This document shows, in pieces, positions 1-7,610 of a DNA stretch of 14,345 bases (its first letter is position 1; each line of letters begins with the position of its first letter). Location: assembly GCA_964556885.1 (NCBI GenBank), contig CAZKYP010000077.1, positions 1 to 14,345 on the forward strand. The letters are read 5' to 3'. Below the pieces are notes generated by a model. The model was given only the letters and a program-made list of their open reading frames with translations. It ran no database searches and was not told the DNA's origin. The stretch comes from CAZKYP01 sp964556885. GTDB taxonomy: Bacteria > Planctomycetota > Phycisphaerae > Sedimentisphaerales > Anaerobacaceae. Position numbers and translations under genes: made by a program.

Positions 1-1
1 G

Positions 2-67
2 TTGCAGTCATGGGGTAACCCGCCTGAAGACCCTTTAGCGGGGCATCCTTCGGACTTATGGAAATAA
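2..67 (+). other. Possible 3' end of an upstream gene
   Basis: One frame is open from the window edge to a TAA at 65-67 and would encode a 21-residue tail ending in 'GHPSDLWK'. It lies 35 bases before purA on the same strand. I do not recognise the sequence, and an open stretch this short can occur by chance. The rest of the leader (68-102) is purine-rich and shows no clear promoter or strong ribosome-binding site. Very uncertain. Confidence 0.22.
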
Positions 68-102
68 AGATTAGGAAAGCTGTGAAAAGGAAAAGGTAAA
101 AG

Positions 103-1377
103 ATGAATTGTTGTGTAACAGGTTTACAGTGGGGTGACGAAGGTAAAGGCAAGATTGTCGATATTCTCGCCGAGCACAGCGATATCGTCGTGCGGTACGG
201 CGGCGGCGCCAATGCCGGCCATACGGTCATCATCGGCGACCAGAGGTTCGCCCTGCACCTATTGCCGAGCGGCTCTGTGCGGCCGGGCACGATTTGCGTT
301 ATCGCCAACGGAGTAGTGCTTGACCCGGAAGTCCTGATTGGGGAAATCCAGACACTTAAAGAGAAAAATATTTCGCTGGAAGGCCGGCTCTTTATAAGTG
401 AAAACGCCCACGTCGTGCTGGATTATCACAAAAAAGAGGACCAGTTGCGTGAAGAATCGCTCGGCAAAAACAAGATCGGAACCACCATCCGCGGCATCGG
501 TCCATGCTACTCCGACAAGGTCGGCAGGAGCTTCGCGATACGCATGGCAGATTTCAGGGACATCGCAAAGCTAAAGGAAAAATTGCGGACAATCATCGAA
601 TACAAGAACAAGGTCTTCGCGGCCCTTTACAACGCCGAACCGATGAGCTTGGACGACATCTACAAAAAATGCAAATCATACGCCGAGATACTCGTGCCTT
701 TTATAACAGACACTACCGAATACCTGCATAAAGCAGTTGCCGACGGCAAATCCATCCTTTTCGAAGGAGCACAAGGCTCCCTGCTGGATCTGGACCACGG
801 AACATTCCCGTATGTTACAAGCTCGAACTCAAGCCCTCTCGGTATGCCCGCCGGCTGCGGGATTCCTGCCAAATTCGTCAACGAATTCATCGGCGTGGTC
901 AAGGCGTACACGACAAGGGTCGGCGGAGGTCCCTTCCCGACCGAACAGGACAACGAAACGGGCCAGTACATCCGCGACAAAGGCCACGAGTACGGCACAA
1001 CGACCGGTCGGCCGCGGCGATGCGGCTGGTTCGACGCCGTAGCAGCTTCCTACAGTGCGACAATCGGGGCAATCGACTCTGTTGCGATGCTGCATTTAGA
1101 CACACTCAGCGGCCTGAAAGAGCTGAAAATATGCAGGGCGTACGAAATCGACGGCAAAGAGAAAACCTTCTTCCCGTCAAACATCGACACCCTGTCAAAG
1201 GCCAGACCAATATACGAAACTCTCGCCGGCTGGGATGAAGAGATAACTGAGGCCAAGGAATTCAAGGATTTGCCGGTCAACGCACAAAATTATGTTAAAA
1301 AGGCGGAAGAAATTATCGGCAAACCAATTACAATTATCGGCGTCGGTCCGAAACGAACTCAGACAATATTCAGATAA
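103..1377 (+). CDS. purA: Adenylosuccinate synthetase
   Basis: This cytoplasmic enzyme joins IMP and aspartate with GTP hydrolysis to make adenylosuccinate, the first step committed to AMP. At 424 aa it is of normal length. The phosphate loop GDEGKGK is at residues 11-17, with the catalytic Asp in it, followed by GGGANAGHT with the catalytic His at 40. IGTTIRGIGP is at 125-134, EGAQG at 221-225, PYVTSSN at 236-242, and the IMP/aspartate loop TTTGRPRR at 299-306. The guanine-binding segment, usually TKLDVL, here reads LHLDTL (330-335), so the Asp is kept but the Lys is His. The start is fixed by alignment of the first residues to the G-loop; the upstream purine run AAAGGAAAAGG is only a modest ribosome-binding site. 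The gene ends with tandem stops (TAA TAG), and uppS follows after 29 bases. Confidence 0.97.
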   Translation: MNCCVTGLQWGDEGKGKIVDILAEHSDIVVRYGGGANAGHTVIIGDQRFALHLLPSGSVRPGTICVIANGVVLDPEVLIGEIQTLKEKNISLEGRLFISENAHVVLDYHKKEDQLREESLGKNKIGTTIRGIGPCYSDKVGRSFAIRMADFRDIAKLKEKLRTIIEYKNKVFAALYNAEPMSLDDIYKKCKSYAEILVPFITDTTEYLHKAVADGKSILFEGAQGSLLDLDHGTFPYVTSSNSSPLGMPAGCGIPAKFVNEFIGVVKAYTTRVGGGPFPTEQDNETGQYIRDKGHEYGTTTGRPRRCGWFDAVAASYSATIGAIDSVAMLHLDTLSGLKELKICRAYEIDGKEKTFFPSNIDTLSKARPIYETLAGWDEEITEAKEFKDLPVNAQNYVKKAEEIIGKPITIIGVGPKRTQTIFR

Positions 1378-1406
1378 TAGCCTGAAAGGTTTTTCGATAA
1401 TCTGAT

Positions 1407-2195
1407 ATGGAAAGTTTCGAAGAAAAACAAAAAAAGACCGCCGCACGTCTCGGAATTTCGGTCGAGCAAATGCCGCGTAATATCGCAATTATCATGGACG
1501 GCAACGGACGATGGGCGCAGAAAAAGGGCCTGCCCCGGGTCGAGGGACATCAACAGGGCGCTAAAATAGTCGAAATGATTGCTCTGTACTGCGTCGACCT
1601 CGGCATCGAATCGCTGACTTTGTATTCTTTCAGCATCGAAAACTGGAAGCGACCTCAGAACGAAGTCAATTTCCTGATGCATATTTATACTCAGTATCTT
1701 GATAAAATTCGACCGATATTGATGAAGAACAATGTCAAGCTTATACACCTCGGCAGGCCCGCAGAACTGCCGAAGTCGGTACAAAACCAGTTGAACAAAA
1801 CAATGGAACAAACCAGCTCTAATCCCGGCATGATACTCGCGCTGGCATTAAACTACGGGGGCAGAGCGGAGATCCTGGACGCGACCAAAAAAATTGCACA
1901 GGAATACAAAAACGGCGATCTTAATCTCCAGGACATTAACGAACAGTGCATAAGCCGGCATCTGTATACGGCGGGAATTAACGACCCGGACCTGTTGATA
2001 CGCACGGCGAACGAATTGAGGATAAGTAACTTTCTGCTCTGGCAGATTTCCTATAGCGAGTTTTATGTTACAGAAACCTTATGGCCCGACTTTACAAAAA
2101 CCTCTATGGACAACGCTATCATAGCTTACGCAAAACGGAACCGCCGTTTCGGCGCCATAGATAAAAGCTCGAACAGTAATGTCCCATCGAGATAA
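1407..2195 (+). CDS. uppS: Isoprenyl transferase (undecaprenyl diphosphate synthase family)
   Basis: A cis-prenyltransferase of 262 aa that condenses isopentenyl diphosphate onto farnesyl diphosphate to make the C55 carrier lipid used for peptidoglycan and other envelope polymers. The catalytic motif MDGNGRWA is at residues 30-37 with the catalytic Asp at 31. SFSIENWKRP at 74-83, ALNYGGRAEI at 147-156 and DLLIRTANELRISNFLLWQ at 195-213 are all in place. The usual RTGGE of the substrate pocket reads RTANE here; the Arg and Glu are kept. The N-terminal extension of about 22 residues before the core is a little longer than in E. coli. cdsA follows after 31 bases, and the uppS-cdsA pairing is widespread in bacteria. 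No strong ribosome-binding site is visible, so translation may depend on coupling. Confidence 0.95.
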   Translation: MESFEEKQKKTAARLGISVEQMPRNIAIIMDGNGRWAQKKGLPRVEGHQQGAKIVEMIALYCVDLGIESLTLYSFSIENWKRPQNEVNFLMHIYTQYLDKIRPILMKNNVKLIHLGRPAELPKSVQNQLNKTMEQTSSNPGMILALALNYGGRAEILDATKKIAQEYKNGDLNLQDINEQCISRHLYTAGINDPDLLIRTANELRISNFLLWQISYSEFYVTETLWPDFTKTSMDNAIIAYAKRNRRFGAIDKSSNSNVPSR

Positions 2196-2226
2196 AGCGG
2201 ATTTTAACAAAACTCCTGCATAAAAT

Positions 2227-3084
2227 ATGTTAAAACAAAGACTGCTTTTCGGGGTATTAATGACGATATTCTTTGCCGGATTAGTCATTTTCGACGGCCG
2301 GCTGGACGGCGCCTTAACCATAGCAAAATCCGACGACAAGCCTGTGCAGGGGACACTTTTTTGCCTGCTCATCGGCCTTCTGGCAATTCCGGCCCAGCTT
2401 GAACTATCGAAACTTGCAGCGGCGAAAAATCTGAAGATATTCGTACCGGTTACGATTATCGCCTCGATTCTGATTGCCACAACATGGTACTGGCAGCAGT
2501 TTATCGAAATACCGCCGCAAATCACCCTGACGGTTCTACCGGCTTTTGTGCTGATGGCGGTGCTTTTATATCAATACTTATACTACGGAACCTCATCGGT
2601 GATTGCAAATTGCGGGGCAAGTTATTTTTCGATAATGTATCTTGGGCTCTTAAGCAGTTTTTGTGTGGCGATACGGATTAATTTTGGCCTTTGGCAACTG
2701 TTGATGTTTGTCTTTGTTGTAAAATCCGCCGACATAGGTGCTTATGCAATCGGATCGCTGTTCGGCAGGCATAAATTCTCACCTAAAATCAGCCCTGGTA
2801 AAACATGGGAGGGAATGGCCGGAGCGGTATTTGCAGCAATTATTGTTGCTATTGGATTTGCGGCGGCTTGTGGTATAATGGCCTGGTGGCCGGCGATAAT
2901 ATTCGGTTTTAGTTTCGCTTTTATCGGCCAGATCGGCGATTTGGTCGAATCTATGATGAAGCGGGACGCAGAAACGAAAGATTCGGCGAACAAAGTTCCC
3001 GGCTTCGGCGGTATACTTGATATCATTGATTCACCCCTGCTGGCGGCGCCGTTTGCGTATTTATTTTTTATTTTGTGTTCTTAA
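2227..3084 (+). CDS. cdsA: Phosphatidate cytidylyltransferase
   Basis: An integral membrane enzyme of 285 aa that makes CDP-diacylglycerol from phosphatidic acid and CTP, the branch point of phospholipid synthesis. Hydrophobic segments cover most of the length (about 6-21, 45-58, 71-87, 99-118, 133-150, 155-180, 199-235 and 270-283). The conserved KSADIGAYAIGSLFGRHK block (166-183) is followed by SPKISPGKTWEG (185-196). The C-terminal family signature is at 242-268 (SMMKRD ... KDS ... PGFGG ... DIIDS). Two positions of the classical signature differ: PGHGG is PGFGG and DRxD is DIID. The key acidic and lysine residues are retained, so it is probably active. It sits directly after uppS and 18 bases before phoH. 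Confidence 0.93.
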   Translation: MLKQRLLFGVLMTIFFAGLVIFDGRLDGALTIAKSDDKPVQGTLFCLLIGLLAIPAQLELSKLAAAKNLKIFVPVTIIASILIATTWYWQQFIEIPPQITLTVLPAFVLMAVLLYQYLYYGTSSVIANCGASYFSIMYLGLLSSFCVAIRINFGLWQLLMFVFVVKSADIGAYAIGSLFGRHKFSPKISPGKTWEGMAGAVFAAIIVAIGFAAACGIMAWWPAIIFGFSFAFIGQIGDLVESMMKRDAETKDSANKVPGFGGILDIIDSPLLAAPFAYLFFILCS

Positions 3085-3102
3085 TCCGGAACGAGGAAAA
3101 CC

Positions 3103-4044
3103 TTGGAAGTAACAATACAATTAGATTCGACGGACAAACAGCTCGATCTGTTCGGTCCGGCAGACAGTTACCTGCGCCTTATACGCCAGCATCTGAATGT
3201 CAAGATAACCGCCCGGCAAAGCAAGCTGATAATCTCCGGCAAGGAATCGGATGTAAACAAAGCCGTCGAAACAATCGATAAGATGGAGAAGCAGCTAATA
3301 AAAGGACGTCCCCTTACCGACGACGACGTAACATCTTACGTCAGGTATCGCAATATAAACATAACCGAAGAATCCGGCAGGGCCGTCGCCGTCTACTCGC
3401 ATAAAAAGATTATCGAGCCGTCCACCAAGGGACAGATGAAATACATCGAAACAATGCTGGCAAACGACCTGACATTCTGCATCGGGCCGGCGGGGACAGG
3501 TAAAACTTACCTGGCCGTCGCAGTCGCGGTTTCGATGCTCAGGAAAAGACAAATCAGGAGAATCGTCCTGGCGCGGCCGGCGGTGGAAGCGGGCGAGAAA
3601 CTCGGCTTCCTGCCGGGAGATCTGCAGGCAAAGGTAAACCCGTATCTGCGTCCTTTGTTCGACGCCCTCGAGGACATGATGGATTTCACCCAGATGAGAA
3701 AATTCATGGACCTGGATATTATCGAGATTATCCCGCTGGCCTTTATGCGTGGCCGGACTCTCAATGACGCCGCAATTATCTGTGACGAAGCCCAGAACAC
3801 ATCGGCCCTTCAGATGCTGATGGTCCTGACGAGACTGGGGCACGGTTCCAAGATGATAATAACGGGCGATATAACACAAATCGACCTGGAAAAAGGCCAG
3901 AAAAGCGGGATGATTGAGGCGATTGAAACATTGCGCCGAATAAAGGGCATCGGTTACGTGGAACTGACTCAAACAGATATAGTCCGGCACCGGCTGGTTC
4001 AAAAAATCGTGCAGGCTTATAAGAAAAAGGCCAAAGCTAAATAG
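3103..4044 (+). CDS. phoH: PhoH family ATPase (YbeZ-like)
   Basis: A cytoplasmic P-loop NTPase of 313 aa, the expected length for the YbeZ/PhoL group. The first 90 or so residues form a small KH-like alpha/beta region, followed by the PhoH domain. Walker A GPAGTGKT is at 128-135, LARPAVEAGEKLGFLPGD at 156-173, Walker B AIICDEAQN at 224-232, and the sensor segment IITGDITQIDL at 252-262. The start is TTG, supported by GGAACGAGG at 3088-3096 six bases upstream and by the end of cdsA just before it. Family members bind or remodel RNA and partner with the endoribonuclease YbeY in ribosome quality control and rRNA maturation; ybeY is two genes downstream, which supports that role. Direct substrates are not known from sequence. 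Confidence 0.93.
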   Translation: MEVTIQLDSTDKQLDLFGPADSYLRLIRQHLNVKITARQSKLIISGKESDVNKAVETIDKMEKQLIKGRPLTDDDVTSYVRYRNINITEESGRAVAVYSHKKIIEPSTKGQMKYIETMLANDLTFCIGPAGTGKTYLAVAVAVSMLRKRQIRRIVLARPAVEAGEKLGFLPGDLQAKVNPYLRPLFDALEDMMDFTQMRKFMDLDIIEIIPLAFMRGRTLNDAAIICDEAQNTSALQMLMVLTRLGHGSKMIITGDITQIDLEKGQKSGMIEAIETLRRIKGIGYVELTQTDIVRHRLVQKIVQAYKKKAKAK

Positions 4045-4069
4045 CATTAGATCCGTACAGGATTGAGAA

Positions 4070-5623
4070 ATGGGATTCTGGAAAAAAATTAGTCCGCGAA
4101 GAAGCAGGGTTCGCAAGAACATGTCAACCGAGCGTTTTTCGCAAATTAGCCGGGTCGCCAACATCGACTTGCTGATCTCAATCCTGTTGTGGCTGGCATT
4201 CGTCGTTCTGTGCACATTCATATTGTCACTCCAGCACACCAGCCATATCGAAATTATATCAAGAGCGGTTACTGTAGTATTAATTTCCGTCGCCATTTCT
4301 TTTTATATCAGCCATTATCAAAAACGGATAGTCAAAAACCACGCCCGGGCATTCGTGCTGATATGCTTATTTGTTATTCTGCTGCTGACCACAAAACTCG
4401 GTGTGCTGTCAACCAAATATACATTCTGGGCGACGGGAACCGCAATAACAACCGCCATTATTCTGACAATCGCCTACGACCATCGTTTCGCACTGGGCAT
4501 GAGCATATTTTACTGCATCCTGGCCACCCTGGCCGCAGAGCCGACCGGTTCCGGGCCAAAGGAGCCACAGCTTACGAATATCTACCTGTTTTTGACAATG
4601 GCGATCGGTGTCACTACCTGTTGTTTTTGTCTGGGTGAAATACGCACAAGAATAAAACTGCTCAGGATAAGCACCCTGGCGGCGCTTATGGTGTTCATCA
4701 CGGCGATGACAATGCACTTATTAACGGAAAATTACGCTCCCGCTCTTATCAGCAAGGACGCAGGTCTTCACGCAATTGTAAGTCTTGGTGTCGGCATCCT
4801 AATCCAGGGCCTGCTGCCGCTTATTGAAAAGGCGTTCCGGATAGCAACGAGCATGACGCTTCTGGACTACAGCGACGCCAACCAGCGATTGTTGAAACGT
4901 CTGCACATGGAAGCGCCCGGCACATTCAGCCACTGCCTGCTGGTAGGCTCCATTGCCGAGGCCGCGGCCGAGTCAATCGGGCACAACGGCCTTCTTTGCA
5001 GGGTCGGGGCATACTACCACGACATCGGGAAAATAAACAAGGCCGGCTACTTCGTGGAAAACGAGCTCGGTTCGACCAGCCGCCACAAAGAACTCTCGCC
5101 CACTATGAGCCTGCTGATTATCATAGGCCATGTTAAAGACGGCATAGAAATGGCAAGGGAATACGCACTGCCCGGCGTGCTGCGGCAATTCATCGAGACA
5201 CATCACGGCACTACGCTCGTGGAGCACTTTTATAACGAGGCCAAAAAACTGCAAAATAAAATTTCAAAAGGTAAAACGCCCGAAGGACCCTCCGAGAGCG
5301 AATTCAGGTATCCCGGCCCAAAACCGCAAACGAAAGAAGCCGCAATCGTAATGCTGGCCGATGCGGCGGAAAGCGCGGTCAGGAGCCTGCCGGAAGTGAC
5401 ATCGACAAAAATCGAAGCGGTCGTGCATAACCTGGCGATGAAGCGACTGCAGGACGGCCAGTTCGACGAATGCGATTTGTCACTGCGGGAGCTTAGCAGG
5501 ATCGAGGCGAGCATGTCGAAAACTCTCACGGCACATTACCACAGCAGAATCGCATATCCGAAGCCCCCGGACCAGGCCCGGGAAACTCAGCCCCAGGCCG
5601 AGCCGGCCGAACAAAAAGCATAA
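4070..5623 (+). CDS. pgpH: 7TM-HD membrane phosphodiesterase, PgpH/YqfF-like, lacking the extracellular HDED domain
   Basis: PgpH-type proteins hydrolyse cyclic di-AMP with a cytoplasmic metal-dependent HD domain behind a seven-helix membrane unit. This 517-aa protein has a basic N-terminus, about eight hydrophobic segments (34-54, 62-82, 93-113, 119-136, 140-156, 168-190, 198-218, 231-252) and then the HD domain. Likely metal ligands are all visible: His288 (GTFSHC), His317-Asp318 (YYHDIGK), His354 (GHVKDG), His378-His379 (ETHHGT) and Asp431 (MLADAAES). Full-length PgpH is roughly 700 aa because a large extracellular 7TMR-HDED domain lies between the first two helices; here that loop is only about eight residues. 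The C-terminal tail is Pro/Glu/Gln-rich. phoH ends 25 bases before and ybeY begins 9 bases after, as in Firmicutes. The family is secure; c-di-AMP as substrate is inferred from it. Confidence 0.9.
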   Translation: MGFWKKISPRRSRVRKNMSTERFSQISRVANIDLLISILLWLAFVVLCTFILSLQHTSHIEIISRAVTVVLISVAISFYISHYQKRIVKNHARAFVLICLFVILLLTTKLGVLSTKYTFWATGTAITTAIILTIAYDHRFALGMSIFYCILATLAAEPTGSGPKEPQLTNIYLFLTMAIGVTTCCFCLGEIRTRIKLLRISTLAALMVFITAMTMHLLTENYAPALISKDAGLHAIVSLGVGILIQGLLPLIEKAFRIATSMTLLDYSDANQRLLKRLHMEAPGTFSHCLLVGSIAEAAAESIGHNGLLCRVGAYYHDIGKINKAGYFVENELGSTSRHKELSPTMSLLIIIGHVKDGIEMAREYALPGVLRQFIETHHGTTLVEHFYNEAKKLQNKISKGKTPEGPSESEFRYPGPKPQTKEAAIVMLADAAESAVRSLPEVTSTKIEAVVHNLAMKRLQDGQFDECDLSLRELSRIEASMSKTLTAHYHSRIAYPKPPDQARETQPQAEPAEQKA

Positions 5624-5632
5624 GCAATAATT

Positions 5633-6139
5633 ATGGATTCCAAAAATAAGCAGCAAATATTCGTCCAAATCACAAGGAAATTCAGGGACATACAGACGGA
5701 CCTGCCGGAACTGCGAAAGCTGGTCAAATTCATCTGTCAACAATTAGCCGGCCCCGAAGCACCAAATACAAGATTCGAAATCAGCATCGCGATAGTAGAC
5801 GATGATGAAATCAGGCGGCTAAACAGCCGGTTTCTCAGTCATAATACCGCCACGGATTGCCTTAGCTTCGATTTATCCGATGAACAAAAATCGAAAGAGG
5901 AAAGTCGAACATCCAAAATCCTCGAACTTGTCGTAAACGGCGAGATGGCCGCAAGGCAGGCAAATCAGCGAGGCCACTCGGGCCGGGCGGAACTGGCGCT
6001 CTATATAACACACGGCCTGCTCCACCAGTTAGGATTCGACGACTCCACACAGGCACGGGCAAAAAAAATGCACGACAAAGAAGACGAGATTTTACAACAA
6101 TTCGGCTTCGGAATTGTGTATAATAAAAAAAACCGATAA
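5633..6139 (+). CDS. ybeY: Endoribonuclease YbeY (rRNA maturation factor)
   Basis: A zinc-dependent single-strand endoribonuclease of 168 aa that takes part in 16S rRNA 3' end maturation and 70S quality control. The substrate-side motif appears as RRLNSRFLSHNTATDCLSFD (61-80), with the conserved Arg at 66 and the TD.LSF block. NGEMAARQA (102-110) matches the central strand and helix. The metal motif HGxLHLxGYDH reads HGLLHQLGFDD (127-137): His127 and His131 are present, but the third ligand is Asp137 rather than His. Asp can bind zinc, so the enzyme may still be active. The gene begins 9 bases after the 7TM-HD gene, with no clear ribosome-binding site, suggesting translational coupling. Its functional partner PhoH is encoded nearby. 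Confidence 0.92.
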   Translation: MDSKNKQQIFVQITRKFRDIQTDLPELRKLVKFICQQLAGPEAPNTRFEISIAIVDDDEIRRLNSRFLSHNTATDCLSFDLSDEQKSKEESRTSKILELVVNGEMAARQANQRGHSGRAELALYITHGLLHQLGFDDSTQARAKKMHDKEDEILQQFGFGIVYNKKNR

Positions 6140-6163
6140 CACAAAAGGTTCGATGTGTGGCAG

Positions 6164-6194
6164 CCTCATCCCGATTTTGTTTATCGGGATGGGG
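6164..6194. repeat. 12-bp inverted repeat (hairpin) between ybeY and the CNNM gene
   Basis: The arms CCTCATCCCGAT (6164-6175) and ATCGGGATGGGG (6183-6194) pair over 12 positions with one T-G wobble, around a 7-base loop. A further CATCCC follows at 6200-6205 and could compete for pairing. There is no T run after it, so it is not a standard intrinsic terminator. It may be a dispersed repeat or an mRNA processing or stability element between two cistrons. It explains most of the 115-base gap, the largest within the operon. Confidence 0.6.
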
Positions 6195-6254
6195 ATGGAC
6201 ATCCCGGCGCAGAGACTGTCACCTTCCGGACGTTAATTGAAAGGGTAATAAAAA

Positions 6255-7553
6255 GTGAGCTTTACCGGTTGGGCGGTGCTGCTGATTTGTCTTTTTGCCG
6301 GCGGCACATTGTTTTTCGCCGTCAACGGCATCGCCCTGCGAACATTTTCACAGGTTAAATTGCAGGAAGCCTTCAAAGCGGCAAATAAAAAGGCCGACCC
6401 CAAAGAGCTTACGGAGCGGCTGGTGGAACAATCCGAAGAACTGATTCTGACCTGCTCTTTGTACCGCCTGGTCTTCAACATGTGTATAATACTCCTGCTG
6501 GTAGCGGTTTTCACTCGCCCCGGCGAAGCGACTCACAAACTAAGTCTCACAACTGATTATCTGTTTACATTTATCGTTGCACTGCTGGTCTTTTCAATAT
6601 GCAGTCTTGCGGTCCCGCACGCGTGGGCCAAATATTCGGGGGAAAAAATCCTGAGCCGCACTTATAAGCTGCTGATGGCGTTCGCCTTTATAACATCCCC
6701 GTTCCTTTATGTTTTCGGTTTGTATGACGGTTTCATAAGGCGGCTGGCCGGCATAGCGGATACGACGCCGGAAGAACAACAGGAAGAGCGGCAGGAGGAA
6801 TTCCTGACAGGCCTCGAACAGCACAGAACCGACGGCATTCTCGACGAAGAAGAGCAGGAAATGATAGAAAACGTGCTGGAACTGAGCAACAGCACCGCCG
6901 ACGAAATAATGACACCGCGCACGGATATGGTGGCCGTCGAAGCGAATTCCGATTTGGCAAAGGTTCTCGAAACAATAGCCATCGCAGGCCATACCCGCGT
7001 GCCGGTATACGAAGACAATATCGATAATATAATCGGGCTTGTTTACGCCAAAGACCTGCTGACGGAAATCGGCAAAAATCCCGCCGACTTCAAGCTGAAA
7101 GATAAAATAAGAAAGGCCTACTTCGTCCCCGAGACAAAACCGCTGCGGACCCTGCTCCACGAGTTTCAAAATCAGAAGCTGCACATAGCCATAGTGCTGG
7201 ACGAATACGGCGGAACCGCGGGTATCGTTACCCTTGAGGATATTCTCGAAGAGCTTGTCGGCGAAATTACAGACGAATACGAAGAAACGCCGCCCACACC
7301 TGTAAAGAAGATTGATCAGTACACCATCGAGGCTGACGCCAGGACATACATCGACGATTTGAACGACGAGTTCGAGCTGAACCTGCCCGACGATGAAGAT
7401 TATGAAACCGTCGGCGGCTTTGTCTTTTCGAGGCTCGGTTATATTCCAAAAGCCAACGAGAGCTTCGAATACAAAAATCTCAAGTTCACCATCACCTCCG
7501 CCGAGGCGAGAAAAATCAAACGCATCAAAATCCAGAAAAGCGAAAATGGGTAG
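6255..7553 (+). CDS. CNNM (DUF21) / CBS-pair membrane protein, CorC/HlyC family
   Basis: A 432-aa protein in three parts. A DUF21/CNNM membrane region occupies about 1-165 with hydrophobic segments near 5-27, 69-87, 100-122 and 136-157. A pair of CBS domains spans about 213-336 (EIMTPRTDMVAV, HTRVPVY, IIGLVYAKDLL, then IAIVLDEYGGTAGIVTLEDILEELVGEI). The small C-terminal CorC_HlyC domain is at about 352-428. Relatives are linked to magnesium and cobalt export, with adenine nucleotides bound by the CBS pair. Here the membrane consensus is eroded: the usual ETAL near helix 1 is NGIAL (24-28), and the usual GEIxPK is SLAVPH (117-122). The start is GTG, with GAAAGG at 6239-6244 as ribosome-binding site. 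The stop codon TAG lies inside a palindromic element. Transport activity is uncertain. Confidence 0.88.
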   Translation: MSFTGWAVLLICLFAGGTLFFAVNGIALRTFSQVKLQEAFKAANKKADPKELTERLVEQSEELILTCSLYRLVFNMCIILLLVAVFTRPGEATHKLSLTTDYLFTFIVALLVFSICSLAVPHAWAKYSGEKILSRTYKLLMAFAFITSPFLYVFGLYDGFIRRLAGIADTTPEEQQEERQEEFLTGLEQHRTDGILDEEEQEMIENVLELSNSTADEIMTPRTDMVAVEANSDLAKVLETIAIAGHTRVPVYEDNIDNIIGLVYAKDLLTEIGKNPADFKLKDKIRKAYFVPETKPLRTLLHEFQNQKLHIAIVLDEYGGTAGIVTLEDILEELVGEITDEYEETPPTPVKKIDQYTIEADARTYIDDLNDEFELNLPDDEDYETVGGFVFSRLGYIPKANESFEYKNLKFTITSAEARKIKRIKIQKSENG

Positions 7554-7601
7554 GGGCCGCCCCATGTGGCGGCCCGGGCAGGCCCATGGGCCTGCCCCTA
7601 C
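7550..7601. repeat. Paired-palindrome element (GTAGGGG...CCCCTAC)
   Basis: This 52-base GC-rich element is bounded by inverted 7-mers, GTAGGGG (7550-7556) and CCCCTAC (7595-7601). Inside are two hairpins: GGGCCGCC / GGCGGCCC (7554-7561 with 7568-7575, loop of six) and a perfect 22-bp palindrome at 7576-7597 centred on CCATGG with half-site GGGCAGGCCCA. It resembles the short interspersed palindromic elements (BIME or MITE-like) seen in many bacterial genomes. It sits exactly between the CNNM gene, whose TAG stop it supplies, and recO, where it creates a spurious upstream ATG at 7566. It has no T tract. Confidence 0.85.
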
Positions 7602-7610
7602 AGTGTAATT

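Noticed and set aside
1..102. Possible structured RNA or riboswitch before purA (CCCGC at 19-23 can pair with GCGGG at 38-42)
   Set aside because: Only a 5-bp stem with a long loop, and I could not match it to any known riboswitch or leader family.
3295..4296. Long open frame (333 codons) on the minus strand opposite phoH
   Set aside because: Antisense shadow of phoH, which has clear Walker motifs; no ribosome-binding site or family resemblance on the minus strand.
7566..7610. Upstream ATG that would give RecO 15 extra residues
   Set aside because: These codons are entirely within the palindromic element and encode MAARAGPWACPYSVI, which has no RecO counterpart; the ATG at 7611 aligns with the family N-terminus.
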